Origin: Bacillota bacterium | Lineage (GTDB): Bacteria > Bacillota > Sulfobacillia > RBS10-35 > JAJYVN01 | Direction of reading: 5' to 3' | Length of the DNA: 9,116 bases | Assembly (NCBI GenBank): GCA_021791995.1 | Contig: JAJYVN010000111.1 | Span: forward strand, 1 to 9,116 | Shown: in pieces, positions 1 through 6,401 of the stretch | How the letters are laid out: every line of letters begins with the position of its first letter | Position numbering within the stretch: position 1 is the first letter of the stretch | Notes under the pieces: generated by a model | Told to the model about the DNA's origin: nothing | The model's database searches: none | The model's input: the letters and a program-made list of their open reading frames with translations, nothing else | Program-made: the position numbers and the translations under genes

Positions 1-1
1 T

Positions 2-640
2 GTGCCGCCGCTCACCGCGATTACTGTGGCGGATGTGCAGTGGACGTCTGTTCCGGCTGCGGCGGTTCCCAAGGGAGCGATCCGATCACTCCGCGGTGTG
101 ACAGGTCACTTCACACGCTTGGGACTGGTCCCCGGGGAGGTGGTAACCACGACGGCTCTCTTTGGGACCATCTCTTCCGTGTCGAGCTTCGATTACCGGT
201 TGGCGCAGTTGGATGGACTGCCGGCTTGCCAGGAAGGACCATCGAAGGCGGCCGCAGGGGTGACCGGATTGCCCGCCGTTTGCGGCAATCTGGTCGGAAT
301 GGTGCTGCCGCTCTCGGTGGATCAGGGATTCGCGGAGGTGAATGCCGGAGACCGGGTGGACGTGCTGGGTGTCTTCAGCGTTCAGACCGGTGCCGTTGCC
401 GAAGAGATTCTGCGGGATGCGCCGGTTCTTGCGACAAGTACCGGACCATCCAGTGCCGCGTCGGCCAGCTCTGGCTGGATTGTGCTGGCACTGACAGCAG
501 AGCAGGCGTTGCGGTTGGAGTTAGCGGAGAGTGAGGGCAAGGTCGACGTGGTTTTGCGTCCAACCGGTTCGTCGTCCGAGGTGGCGGGCCCGAGCATCGT
601 GACACTACCGGATCTCGCATCGGCAAGTTCCACCTCGTGA
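2..640 (+). CDS. cpaB: CpaB/RcpC-like Flp pilus assembly protein (5' end cut off)
   Basis: C-terminal 212 residues of a CpaB/RcpC-family protein, which in known Tad systems is an envelope protein with a SAF (beta-clip) domain that helps assemble or stabilise the pilus. The SAF-like part spans about residues 6-55 and contains the family pattern of an alternating start, a VP step and a PGEVV strand. A second conserved block follows at about 100-125, with the GDRVDVLGVF core, and a third at 159-187, with LTAEQALRLELAESEGK, typical of the C-terminal half of CpaB. The normal N-terminal membrane segment is absent because the reading frame enters from the left edge, so the GTG at 2 is probably an internal valine codon. 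Two cysteines (about 76 and 94) flank a loop between the SAF and second blocks and could form a disulfide. The stop TGA is 51 bases before the next gene, consistent with first place in this stretch of the tad operon. Confidence 0.85.
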   Translation: MPPLTAITVADVQWTSVPAAAVPKGAIRSLRGVTGHFTRLGLVPGEVVTTTALFGTISSVSSFDYRLAQLDGLPACQEGPSKAAAGVTGLPAVCGNLVGMVLPLSVDQGFAEVNAGDRVDVLGVFSVQTGAVAEEILRDAPVLATSTGPSSAASASSGWIVLALTAEQALRLELAESEGKVDVVLRPTGSSSEVAGPSIVTLPDLASASSTS

Positions 641-650
641 TGGGCGCCCA
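641..650. repeat. 10-bp perfect palindrome after the cpaB stop
   Basis: TGGGCGCCCA reads the same on both strands and starts at the base after the TGA stop of the cpaB-like gene. It is short, has no separating loop and no following T-run, so it is not a convincing terminator. It could be an operator half-site or chance in GC-rich DNA. Confidence 0.3.
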
Positions 651-670
651 GTGGCTACGGTGCTTTCCGG

Positions 671-683
671 AAGGGGGGAGGGG
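671..683 (+). promoter_or_regulatory. Shine-Dalgarno tract for tadZ
   Basis: The purine run AAGGGGGGAGGGG ends 8 bases before the GTG at 692. It supports that codon over the in-frame ATG at 716, and it lies directly upstream of the stem-loop that contains the start codon. Confidence 0.65.
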
Positions 684-707
684 CCGAGCCGGTGCTGACC
701 GGTTCGG
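684..707 (+). promoter_or_regulatory. Stem-loop over the tadZ start codon
   Basis: Arms CCGAGCCGGT (684-693) and ACCGGTTCGG (698-707) pair over 10 positions, with nine Watson-Crick pairs and one G-U, around a GCTG tetraloop. The GTG start (692-694) lies in the top of the left arm and the first loop base. The Shine-Dalgarno tract stays unpaired just outside. Such a structure could damp translation of tadZ unless ribosomes finishing the upstream gene melt it. The pairing is seen directly; the regulatory role is inferred. Confidence 0.45.
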
Positions 708-1957
708 TGGTGGTGATGAGGGCGGGCGAGAAGAGGGACGACCCGGCGATGTGGTTTGTGGCGCTCGATGGCGATGCTGAGTGGTTGGAGGAGATGGGCA
801 GCCGATTTCTGGGGGCGGAGGGCCTGCGATTTGCGGGCGGAACGCTCCAGGAACGGGATGTTCAGCGACTGGTGATGGAGAATGCGGCCGAGGTCGTGTT
901 GGTCGGTGATTACCTCGGTCGGGATGCGCTTGGGATTGCGTCGGCACTGGCCAAGGCCATGCCTACCGTGCGTGTCTTTGTGATGGCCCGGGATCCGACG
1001 GCAGAGATGGCTTTGCGGGCTCGGCAGTGCGGGATCCGCGGTGTTCTGCGCAAACCATTCCGCCCGGAAGACCTGGAGGAGGCCATTCGCGCGGATCTGG
1101 AGGCAGAGCAGCGGCAATTAGAGCGGATCGGTGGGTTGGCGCCGAGCTCCGGGTCGGCTGTGGTGGACGGTCCGCGTGCGGTCGAAGGGGTTGCGCCGCG
1201 AGTGATCGCGGTCTTCAGCTTCAAGGGTGGGGTGGGCAAAACCCTGATTGCGGTTAACTTGGCCCTGGCTGCGCGGTCCGGGCCGAATCGCCGCTGGTCA
1301 ACCGCACTGGTGGATGCAGACGACGGTTTGGGGACGAGTCACGTGCTCCTGGGTGTGCCATCACAGCCCGCCTTAACCGCTTGGGAAGATTACGCTGGGG
1401 AGCGCATGGTGGATCCCGCCGTGGTGGAACGGAAACTGGTGGCCGCGTTACGCTGCGGTCTCCACGCGGTTTTCTCTTCAGGGTGTGCCGATGTGGCGGC
1501 ACGCGAGGAGGTGATGGAGACAGTGCTCGGCACGTTGCGCTCGATGCATGCGCTTGTCGTGGTGGACTGTGCGCCGGAAGTGACTGAGGCGGTGTTCACA
1601 GCGCTGCGCCTGGCCGACATCGTGGCTCTGGTGGTAGACCCCATGCTCGGTTCGACGGAGAAGGTGCGACTGGGTCTTCGGGCGTTGGTCGCGGGCGGGA
1701 TGCAACTGCAAAAGTTTCGCCTTGTCGTCAATCAGAACCGCCCGGGTGCTGGAGGCTTTCGGCCAGCGGAAGTACGGGAAGCCCTCCAGTTGCAGGTCTT
1801 GGGGAGTATCCCCTTCGACCCAACGGCGAGGATGGCGGAGAACCGACGTGAGCCCTTGGCAATGTCGTCGCCACGGGGACCTTTCATGCGGGCCTTGGTT
1901 CGAACGTTTGATCCCCTGCTGCCCGGTCTTATGGGCAGTGCGCGTGGCCGGGGATAG
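692..1957 (+). CDS. tadZ: TadZ/CpaE: receiver-like domain plus MinD/ParA-type ATPase
   Basis: 421-residue cytoplasmic protein that in known Tad systems marks the pole or site where the pilus machine assembles. Residues about 20-135 resemble a response-regulator receiver: beta strands near 21-26, 67-72 and 93-98, an acidic residue D73 near the usual phosphoacceptor place, and the conserved Lys-Pro pair at 121-122. The match at the phosphoacceptor is imperfect, so the domain is probably degenerate, as in many TadZ/CpaE proteins. Residues about 168-410 are a MinD/ParA-like ATPase: deviant Walker A KGGVGKT (178-184) with both the signature lysine K178 and the P-loop K183, a Walker A' element VDADDG (207-212), and a Walker B strand VVVDCAP (289-295). 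GTG 692 is chosen for its Shine-Dalgarno tract. The gene ends 19 bases before tadA. Assignment is secure from domain order and neighbours; phosphorylation is not supported. Confidence 0.93.
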   Translation: MLTGSVVVMRAGEKRDDPAMWFVALDGDAEWLEEMGSRFLGAEGLRFAGGTLQERDVQRLVMENAAEVVLVGDYLGRDALGIASALAKAMPTVRVFVMARDPTAEMALRARQCGIRGVLRKPFRPEDLEEAIRADLEAEQRQLERIGGLAPSSGSAVVDGPRAVEGVAPRVIAVFSFKGGVGKTLIAVNLALAARSGPNRRWSTALVDADDGLGTSHVLLGVPSQPALTAWEDYAGERMVDPAVVERKLVAALRCGLHAVFSSGCADVAAREEVMETVLGTLRSMHALVVVDCAPEVTEAVFTALRLADIVALVVDPMLGSTEKVRLGLRALVAGGMQLQKFRLVVNQNRPGAGGFRPAEVREALQLQVLGSIPFDPTARMAENRREPLAMSSPRGPFMRALVRTFDPLLPGLMGSARGRG

Positions 1958-1964
1958 GGGGAGG
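1956..1964 (+). promoter_or_regulatory. Shine-Dalgarno tract for tadA
   Basis: AGGGGGAGG overlaps the TAG stop of tadZ and ends 12 bases before the ATG at 1977. Spacing is longer than ideal. The TTG at 1965 is immediately adjacent and therefore unlikely, so ATG 1977 is preferred. Confidence 0.55.
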
Positions 1965-1976
1965 TTGAAGCAGCGT

Positions 1977-3344
1977 ATGGCCAACTACCTCGTGGAATTG
2001 CGACGACGGCGAGAGGGTATGCTGCCGGCGGGCCACAGAAGTGATGCGCTACCGACTGCTACGGTGGACAGTGGTTTGTTGGTTGGACTTGGCCCGGCCT
2101 CCGAGGATCCGGCTCAGGCTGTGATTCGGCGTGTTCTAACCCGTCTCAATGCCGAAGGAGAGGGGTTTTCCCAGGACGAGCAGCGGGCGCTGGTGCGCGC
2201 CCTGGTCGTGCAGGAGTCGGACGGCATGCCGCGTGGCGTAATGGAAGGCGTGCAGCAAGAACTCTCCTCGACCATTGGCGGAGGACTTGGGCCCCTGCAG
2301 ACCCTTATGGAGGATCCGTCGATTACGGAGGTGATGGTCAACGGGCCGAATCAGGTATATGTGGAGCGTGCGGGGAGGCTGGAGCGCACGGAAATCCACT
2401 TCCGGGATGACCGGTCGGTCCAGGCGCTGGTCGAGCGCATTGTGCTACCTCTCGGTCGGCAGTTCAACATTCGCAATCCCATGGTGGATGCACGGCTTCC
2501 GGATGGCAGTCGCGTCAATGCGGTGCGACCGCCGATTTCACTGTTAGGTACGACCCTCAACATCCGTCGGTTTCCTCGCGCCTACAGCCTTTTGGAACTC
2601 ATTGAGGCGGGTGCCTTCGGATCCGGTGCGAGCGGGACCGAGGGCACGGACGGGCCGGTGTATCCGGCGACGGCGGGACCGGCAGGGATCCTTGCTTGGG
2701 CCGTACGCCAGGGGCTGAATGTGTTGATCAGTGGCGGCACCTCCTCAGGGAAAACCACCTTACTGGGTGCCCTGACGGAGTTCATACCTCCGGACGAACG
2801 GGTTGTTTTTATCGAGGATTCAGCCGAGTTGCAACCCCGCCTTCCGCATGTGCTTCGCCTGGAAGCACGGCGGGCGAATGCCGAGGGGGTCGGGGCGGTG
2901 CCCATTCGGTCACTGGTTGTCAATGCACTCCGCCAACGGCCTGATCGAATTGTCATCGGCGAGGTGCGTGACCTGGAGGTGCTCGACCTTTTACAGGCAC
3001 TGAACACGGGGCATCGGGGTTCGCTGACTACGATCCACGCCAACTCCACGCGCCACGTCTTTCTCCGCCTCGTTCAAATGGCGACCCTCCGCTCGGCAGA
3101 TGCGGGTGTTGTTGCGCGTCGAACGGTGGTCGAATCAGCGGCTTGCGCCGTGCACCTGATCGTCCACACCGCGCGGCGGGGCGGTGCGCGGGTGGTGGAG
3201 TCGATCACTGCCGTGGATGGGGTGGATGATCATTGGGAGCCGCGTTGCGCCGAGTTGTTTCGCCGTCAGGGGACCGACCTGGTGCCGACCGGGCGCACGC
3301 CTGGGTGGTTGGGGCCGGAAGGGCATTGGGAGGTGGGCGTGTGA
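1977..3344 (+). CDS. tadA: TadA/CpaF secretion ATPase (Flp pilus motor)
   Basis: 455-residue hexameric traffic ATPase of the type II/IV secretion (GspE/VirB11) superfamily that powers Flp pilin polymerisation at the inner face of the membrane. The N-terminal domain runs to about 200, with the CpaF-typical block MEDPSITEVMVNGP (111-124) followed by a strand-rich region ending in the TLNIRRF motif (193-199). The catalytic domain has Walker A GGTSSGKT (253-260), an Asp box VVFIEDSAEL (276-285), Walker B RIVIGEVRD (324-332) and a His box around HRGSLTTIHANS (346-357); all key residues are present. A Gly/Thr/Pro-rich insert at about 215-237 separates the two domains and is longer than I expect for the family. 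The open frame extends upstream to 1722, but that part overlaps tadZ and shows no family similarity, so ATG 1977 is used. The stop overlaps the tadB start in GTGA. Confidence 0.96.
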   Translation: MANYLVELRRRREGMLPAGHRSDALPTATVDSGLLVGLGPASEDPAQAVIRRVLTRLNAEGEGFSQDEQRALVRALVVQESDGMPRGVMEGVQQELSSTIGGGLGPLQTLMEDPSITEVMVNGPNQVYVERAGRLERTEIHFRDDRSVQALVERIVLPLGRQFNIRNPMVDARLPDGSRVNAVRPPISLLGTTLNIRRFPRAYSLLELIEAGAFGSGASGTEGTDGPVYPATAGPAGILAWAVRQGLNVLISGGTSSGKTTLLGALTEFIPPDERVVFIEDSAELQPRLPHVLRLEARRANAEGVGAVPIRSLVVNALRQRPDRIVIGEVRDLEVLDLLQALNTGHRGSLTTIHANSTRHVFLRLVQMATLRSADAGVVARRTVVESAACAVHLIVHTARRGGARVVESITAVDGVDDHWEPRCAELFRRQGTDLVPTGRTPGWLGPEGHWEVGV

Positions 3345-4270
3345 CACTCTTATCGGTAACGGTTGCGCTTTCCATACTGGGGCTCTGGGCGGCAATCCTC
3401 GGTTTCCTCCGTGCACGCACGTCCCGTGTGCAGCGGGCTTTCGCGGCCATTCACTCCCGAGCGACGGATCCACTCGGACCGCCGATGCCACCGCCGCGCC
3501 TGGTGCGTTTGGACCTTCCGTTTCCGTTTGGATACCTCAACCGTCGCCTGCGTGAGGGGGCGATTGCCCTGGACGTTCCGACGGCTGCCGTCCTGACCTG
3601 TGGTGGGGCCCTGGTGTGTTGGGCTTTCGCCACCCTGCTCTTCGGTACGGGCTGGCTTTCCACGTTGGCTTTGGTGGGAGGTTTTTGGGTGCCGATCGGG
3701 TGGATTGACGCTGCATCGGCCCGACGCCGCGAACAGATCGCTCGCGAGATGGAGCGGTTGGTCGCAGCGATGGAGGGCGCTGCTGGGGCGGGTCTCTCCC
3801 CGTACGAGGGGCTGACACAGGTGGCCGAAGGCCTGGACGGCATTCTGGGGCCGGAGGTGCGAACGCTCGTGCGTAACGCCCGCCGGGTTGGACTCTCTGA
3901 GGCTCTGCTTCTCTTTCGGACCCGATTGCCGGTGCCTGAAGTGCACCTTCTGGCTGCCGGCCTCCGCTTGCACCAGGAGGCCGGCGCCGCTACAGGGCAG
4001 GCACTCCATGGACTCGCTCAGATGATGCGGCAGCGGCGAGAGGCCATCCTCGTCATGCAGAGTGCTACCTCCAGCGGACGTATGCAGGCCAACATGTTGA
4101 TTGCCATCCCGCCCGCTTTATTGCTGCTGCTCCGGTTGACCTACCCCACGTTTCTGGCTCCGCTGTTTGGGACGCTGGCGGGAAATCTGGTGCTCGGCGC
4201 CTGCACCGTGTGGGCACTGGTTGGATATGGACTGACACGTCGCATCGTGACACCCCGGCTCATGTTTTGA
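3341..4270 (+). CDS. tadB: TadB-like inner-membrane platform protein
   Basis: 309-residue integral membrane protein with a type II secretion F (T2SSF/GspF) domain. With TadC it forms the platform on which TadA acts. Predicted membrane segments lie at about 4-22, 80-100, 104-121, 253-270 and 281-297. The cytoplasmic T2SSF helices lie between about 130 and 250 and include the family-typical EGAAGAGLSPYEGL stretch (145-158). The start GTG 3341 overlaps the tadA stop by four bases (GTGA) and is preceded by GGGAGGTGG at 3328-3336. The longer open frame from 3233 would overlap tadA and lacks support. The order after tadA, the length and the paired paralogue downstream fit TadB. Assignment between TadB and TadC rests on gene order and hydropathy pattern, not alignment. 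Confidence 0.93.
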   Translation: MTLLSVTVALSILGLWAAILGFLRARTSRVQRAFAAIHSRATDPLGPPMPPPRLVRLDLPFPFGYLNRRLREGAIALDVPTAAVLTCGGALVCWAFATLLFGTGWLSTLALVGGFWVPIGWIDAASARRREQIAREMERLVAAMEGAAGAGLSPYEGLTQVAEGLDGILGPEVRTLVRNARRVGLSEALLLFRTRLPVPEVHLLAAGLRLHQEAGAATGQALHGLAQMMRQRREAILVMQSATSSGRMQANMLIAIPPALLLLLRLTYPTFLAPLFGTLAGNLVLGACTVWALVGYGLTRRIVTPRLMF

Positions 4271-4276
4271 TCGCAC

Positions 4277-4282
4277 AGGGGG
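4277..4282 (+). promoter_or_regulatory. Shine-Dalgarno for tadC
   Basis: AGGGGG lies 7 bases before the ATG at 4290, in the 19-base gap after tadB. It fixes the tadC start. Confidence 0.5.
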
Positions 4283-4289
4283 CGCAGAA

Positions 4290-5189
4290 ATGCTCTTTGC
4301 CGCTGTTTTTCTAGCGGTTACATCACTCTGGGGCGGAGCCCACACGCTGCACGGTCGCACGCATGCCCGTTTGGCAATGGTTCTGGAGACGATGGAATCC
4401 GGAGCATCCCTCGGGCAGCGCAACGGTGCCCTCCCCGCGCGCATTCGGTACGCGGGAAGATCCACCTTGGCTGCGCTCGGGGAGCGGCTGACGGCGCTCC
4501 GCTGGTCCGAGGGAGGGCAAACGGCCGAACGACTGGGCTGGGCAGCAGTCGCACTCGATATCGACCAATTCTTGGCCCTGCGCGTGCTGTCTAGCGGTGC
4601 TGGTCTGGTGGTTGGTCTCGCCTTCGCGACGCTTTGGGCCGCACCGGCGGCAATGGTGGCGTTGGCGTTGATCGGCGCGGTGATTGGCTACAGCCTGCCA
4701 GACCAGTGGCTCTCGAATCGTGTTCGCCGCCGTAGGGAAGCGATTGACCGAGAACTGCTTTCGTTTTTGGATCTGTTGACGCTTGCCGCCGAGGCGGGAT
4801 TGTCGATCGAGCAGGCGATCACCATGGCGAGTGAGGAATTGCCCGGGATTGTCGCCCATGGCTTTGCGGTCGCGATCCGCGAACGAGCCATGGGACAGTG
4901 GACGGAGCATGCCTGGAACGATTTGGCGGACCGCATGGGACATGGCGATCTGCGATTGGTGCTCGAGACCATCGGCCGCGCCGGGCGCTTCGGTGCGCGG
5001 ACGGCGACGGCCCTCCGTGACATTGGGGAAACCATCCGGGCGCGGCGCAGCGAGGATGCACGAGAGCATGCGAACCGTGCTGGCGCGGCCGTTGTGTTGC
5101 CGCTGGCGGTGTTCATCATGCCGGCCATCGTGGTGCTGTTAGCTTACCCGGCCTTTGTGTCGTTGGCGCCCGCGTTCGGGGCCGGTTGA
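4290..5189 (+). CDS. tadC: TadC-like inner-membrane platform protein
   Basis: 299-residue second T2SSF-domain membrane protein, paralogous to the preceding gene. It has an N-terminal membrane segment (about 2-18), a central hydrophobic pair (about 96-117 and 119-136), and a basic cytoplasmic junction RVRRRREAIDREL (144-156). The T2SSF helix LLTLAAEAGLSIEQAI (162-177) is characteristic of the family. A terminal membrane segment at about 266-287 follows a charged stretch. In characterised Tad systems TadB and TadC interact and couple ATP hydrolysis by TadA to pilin movement. ATG 4290 has a well-spaced Shine-Dalgarno. The gene ends 43 bases before the pilin gene. No missing or broken element was noticed. 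Confidence 0.93.
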   Translation: MLFAAVFLAVTSLWGGAHTLHGRTHARLAMVLETMESGASLGQRNGALPARIRYAGRSTLAALGERLTALRWSEGGQTAERLGWAAVALDIDQFLALRVLSSGAGLVVGLAFATLWAAPAAMVALALIGAVIGYSLPDQWLSNRVRRRREAIDRELLSFLDLLTLAAEAGLSIEQAITMASEELPGIVAHGFAVAIRERAMGQWTEHAWNDLADRMGHGDLRLVLETIGRAGRFGARTATALRDIGETIRARRSEDAREHANRAGAAVVLPLAVFIMPAIVVLLAYPAFVSLAPAFGAG

Positions 5190-5215
5190 GTCGGCTGCGG
5201 GGATGCGGAGGTTGT

Positions 5216-5223
5216 AGGGGGAG
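5216..5223 (+). promoter_or_regulatory. Shine-Dalgarno for the Flp pilin gene
   Basis: AGGGGGAG lies 9 bases before the GTG at 5233 and supports that start over the in-frame ATG at 5251, which would leave an unusually short leader. Confidence 0.5.
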
Positions 5224-5232
5224 GCGATTCTA

Positions 5233-5487
5233 GTGGGCGTTCTGTTGGTGATGGCGAGGTTCGCCCGGGAGGGCAGGCGGTGTTTGCAGTGGCTCTCGGT
5301 GGAGCGTGGGGTGGAGATTCCAGAGTATGTGATGGTGTTGGCGGTGGTCGTGGCGCTTGCGGTGGGAGGTTTGGTCCTCGTCAAGGCGGGAATTCTGCAC
5401 AACCTGACAGGCATTGCCAACTGTTTGGGGGCAGTGGCCAACGGCCAGGCTACCTCGAGCACGACCGCCGCCAACGGTTGCTCGTGA
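5233..5487 (+). CDS. flp: Flp-family major prepilin
   Basis: 84-residue type IVc (Flp) prepilin. A 26-residue charged leader ends in ERG, and the Flp processing pattern G|XXXXEY is present: cleavage after G26 leaves V-E-I-P-E-Y, with glutamate at +5 and tyrosine at +6. A hydrophobic helix follows (about 33-51), and the short tail is rich in Thr, Ser, Ala and Asn. The mature subunit would be about 58 residues, a normal Flp size. Unusual details are the proline at +4 and two cysteines in the tail (64 and 83), which could form a loop closed by a disulfide. The prepilin peptidase (TadV/CpaA) needed for cleavage is not encoded in this window. A 43-base gap before the gene is one of the larger spaces in the operon, but I see no convincing promoter or terminator there. 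Confidence 0.93.
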   Translation: MGVLLVMARFAREGRRCLQWLSVERGVEIPEYVMVLAVVVALAVGGLVLVKAGILHNLTGIANCLGAVANGQATSSTTAANGCS

Positions 5488-5494
5488 AGGGAGG
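5486..5494 (+). promoter_or_regulatory. Shine-Dalgarno for tadE
   Basis: GAAGGGAGG overlaps the pilin TGA stop and lies 8 bases before GTG 5503, against 5 bases before TTG 5500. It therefore favours GTG 5503 as the tadE start. Confidence 0.6.
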
Positions 5495-5502
5495 CGTCCT
5501 TG

Positions 5503-5961
5503 GTGAAGCAGGGTGTCCGGAACGAGCAGGGTTCGGCCATCGTCGAGATGATCCTCGTACTGCCTCTCCTCTTAGCGCTCATCTTCGGATCACTGGCCCT
5601 GGCGATGGGGGCGATTGCCAAGGCGGTCGTCGAGAACGCGGCACGGGACGCGGGCCGGGTTGCCTCCATCGAATGTGGCCAAGACAATCCCGACTGGCAG
5701 CAGGATGCGCAAGTCGCGGCATGGAACGGGCTCGATCGAGGGTTGCATGTGGATGGTCGCCCAAGTGTGAACCCAGCGCAATACGGGCAGTGGAGCTTCA
5801 CCGCGAGCTGCCCCGTGCTGGGAACCCCGGGCGTTCCGGTCACGACGGTGATTACCTACGACGAGGTCAACCTCTTTCCACCTACCAGCGCTCTTTTGGG
5901 TGCGCCCGAGATGTCTCGTGTCTTTCGGCTGCAGGCAGCGGTTCAATTTCCCGCGGAATAG
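5503..5961 (+). CDS. tadE: TadE-family pseudopilin
   Basis: 152-residue TadE-like minor pseudopilin. The N-terminus has the prepilin-peptidase pattern: after EQG the mature protein would start S-A-I-V-E, with glutamate at +5, followed by a long hydrophobic helix (about 16-36). The rest (about 40-152) is a predicted extracellular domain ending in beta-rich sequence, with the conserved early helix AVVENAARDAGRVAS (41-55) typical of TadE proteins. Two cysteines, 58 and 103, lie in the ectodomain and could pair. The start is taken at GTG 5503 from Shine-Dalgarno spacing; TTG 5500 would add one residue. TadE is thought to act in pilus assembly or become a minor component; this role is from the family, not from the sequence itself. 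Confidence 0.92.
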   Translation: MKQGVRNEQGSAIVEMILVLPLLLALIFGSLALAMGAIAKAVVENAARDAGRVASIECGQDNPDWQQDAQVAAWNGLDRGLHVDGRPSVNPAQYGQWSFTASCPVLGTPGVPVTTVITYDEVNLFPPTSALLGAPEMSRVFRLQAAVQFPAE

Positions 5962-5990
5962 GGCGGGGGGAGCAGGGACAGGTCCTGCCT

Positions 5991-6401
5991 GTGGTGCTCC
6001 TGACGCTCGGGCTCTGCGTGCTTCTTGCTCTGGCGGCAGTTGGGGTGGGGCTCGGCTATGCCGAACATGCCGCGGTGCAGTCGGCCGTTGATGCTGCGGC
6101 CCTGGCCTGTGCCGGTCAGATCGCCACCGTTCGACAGGTGGATGCGCGTGGCACGGTCTATCTCGAGACGGTGACAGTACGCCCGAGTGCGGGGCTTGAT
6201 GCCGCTACGGTTGCATGGACGGCGAACATGATCGCGCTCCCGGTTGGTCTTCTCGCTTTTTCCGCCTCGGCACAGGGGGCCACGTGTACGGTGGCCGTTA
6301 CGGTCCGGTCATTGATTCCATCACTCCTGATCCTGAAGCGATTCGCGGTTGTGTGGTCGGCGTCTGCCGAGGCTCGGTCGATTCCCGCGTCGCCTTCGTG
6401 A
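5991..6401 (+). CDS. Tad/TadG-like minor pilus-assembly protein (start uncertain)
   Basis: Short exported protein resembling the N-terminal Tad domain of TadG-like proteins. A hydrophobic helix (about 1-22 from GTG 5991) is followed by the typical amphipathic block AVQSAVDAAALACAG (28-42), then a predicted beta-rich ectodomain with cysteines near 40 and 99. The start is a real problem. The family signature EQGQVLP is encoded in this frame immediately upstream (5970-5990), but no ATG, GTG or TTG precedes it for a long way; only ATA 5958 and ATT 5946 do. GTG 5991 is the first canonical codon, with only a weak purine stretch before it. The true product may start upstream at a rare codon, or an indel in the G6 run (5965-5970) may have displaced the start. 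The stop overlaps the next gene in GTGA if that gene starts at 6398. Confidence 0.7.
   Translation: MVLLTLGLCVLLALAAVGVGLGYAEHAAVQSAVDAAALACAGQIATVRQVDARGTVYLETVTVRPSAGLDAATVAWTANMIALPVGLLAFSASAQGATCTVAVTVRSLIPSLLILKRFAVVWSASAEARSIPASPS

Noticed and set aside
641..650. Palindrome as a transcription terminator after cpaB
   Set aside because: Too short, no loop and no T-run; downstream gene is in the same operon.
1722..1976. Upstream extension of the tadA frame
   Set aside because: Overlaps the coding end of tadZ, is Arg/Trp/Cys-rich without TadA similarity, and the Shine-Dalgarno at 1956-1964 fits ATG 1977.
4323..5069. 248-codon open frame on the minus strand
   Set aside because: Lies wholly opposite tadC, whose protein has clear family features; composition is low-complexity Arg/Pro/Gln, typical of an antisense shadow.
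5139..5843. 234-codon open frame on the minus strand
   Set aside because: Covers the opposite strand of flp and tadE, both well supported; no Shine-Dalgarno or recognisable motif.
5280..5940. Upstream extension of the TadG-like frame
   Set aside because: Runs through flp and tadE in another frame with Gly/Arg-rich shadow composition; only the part after about 5958 shows Tad-domain features.
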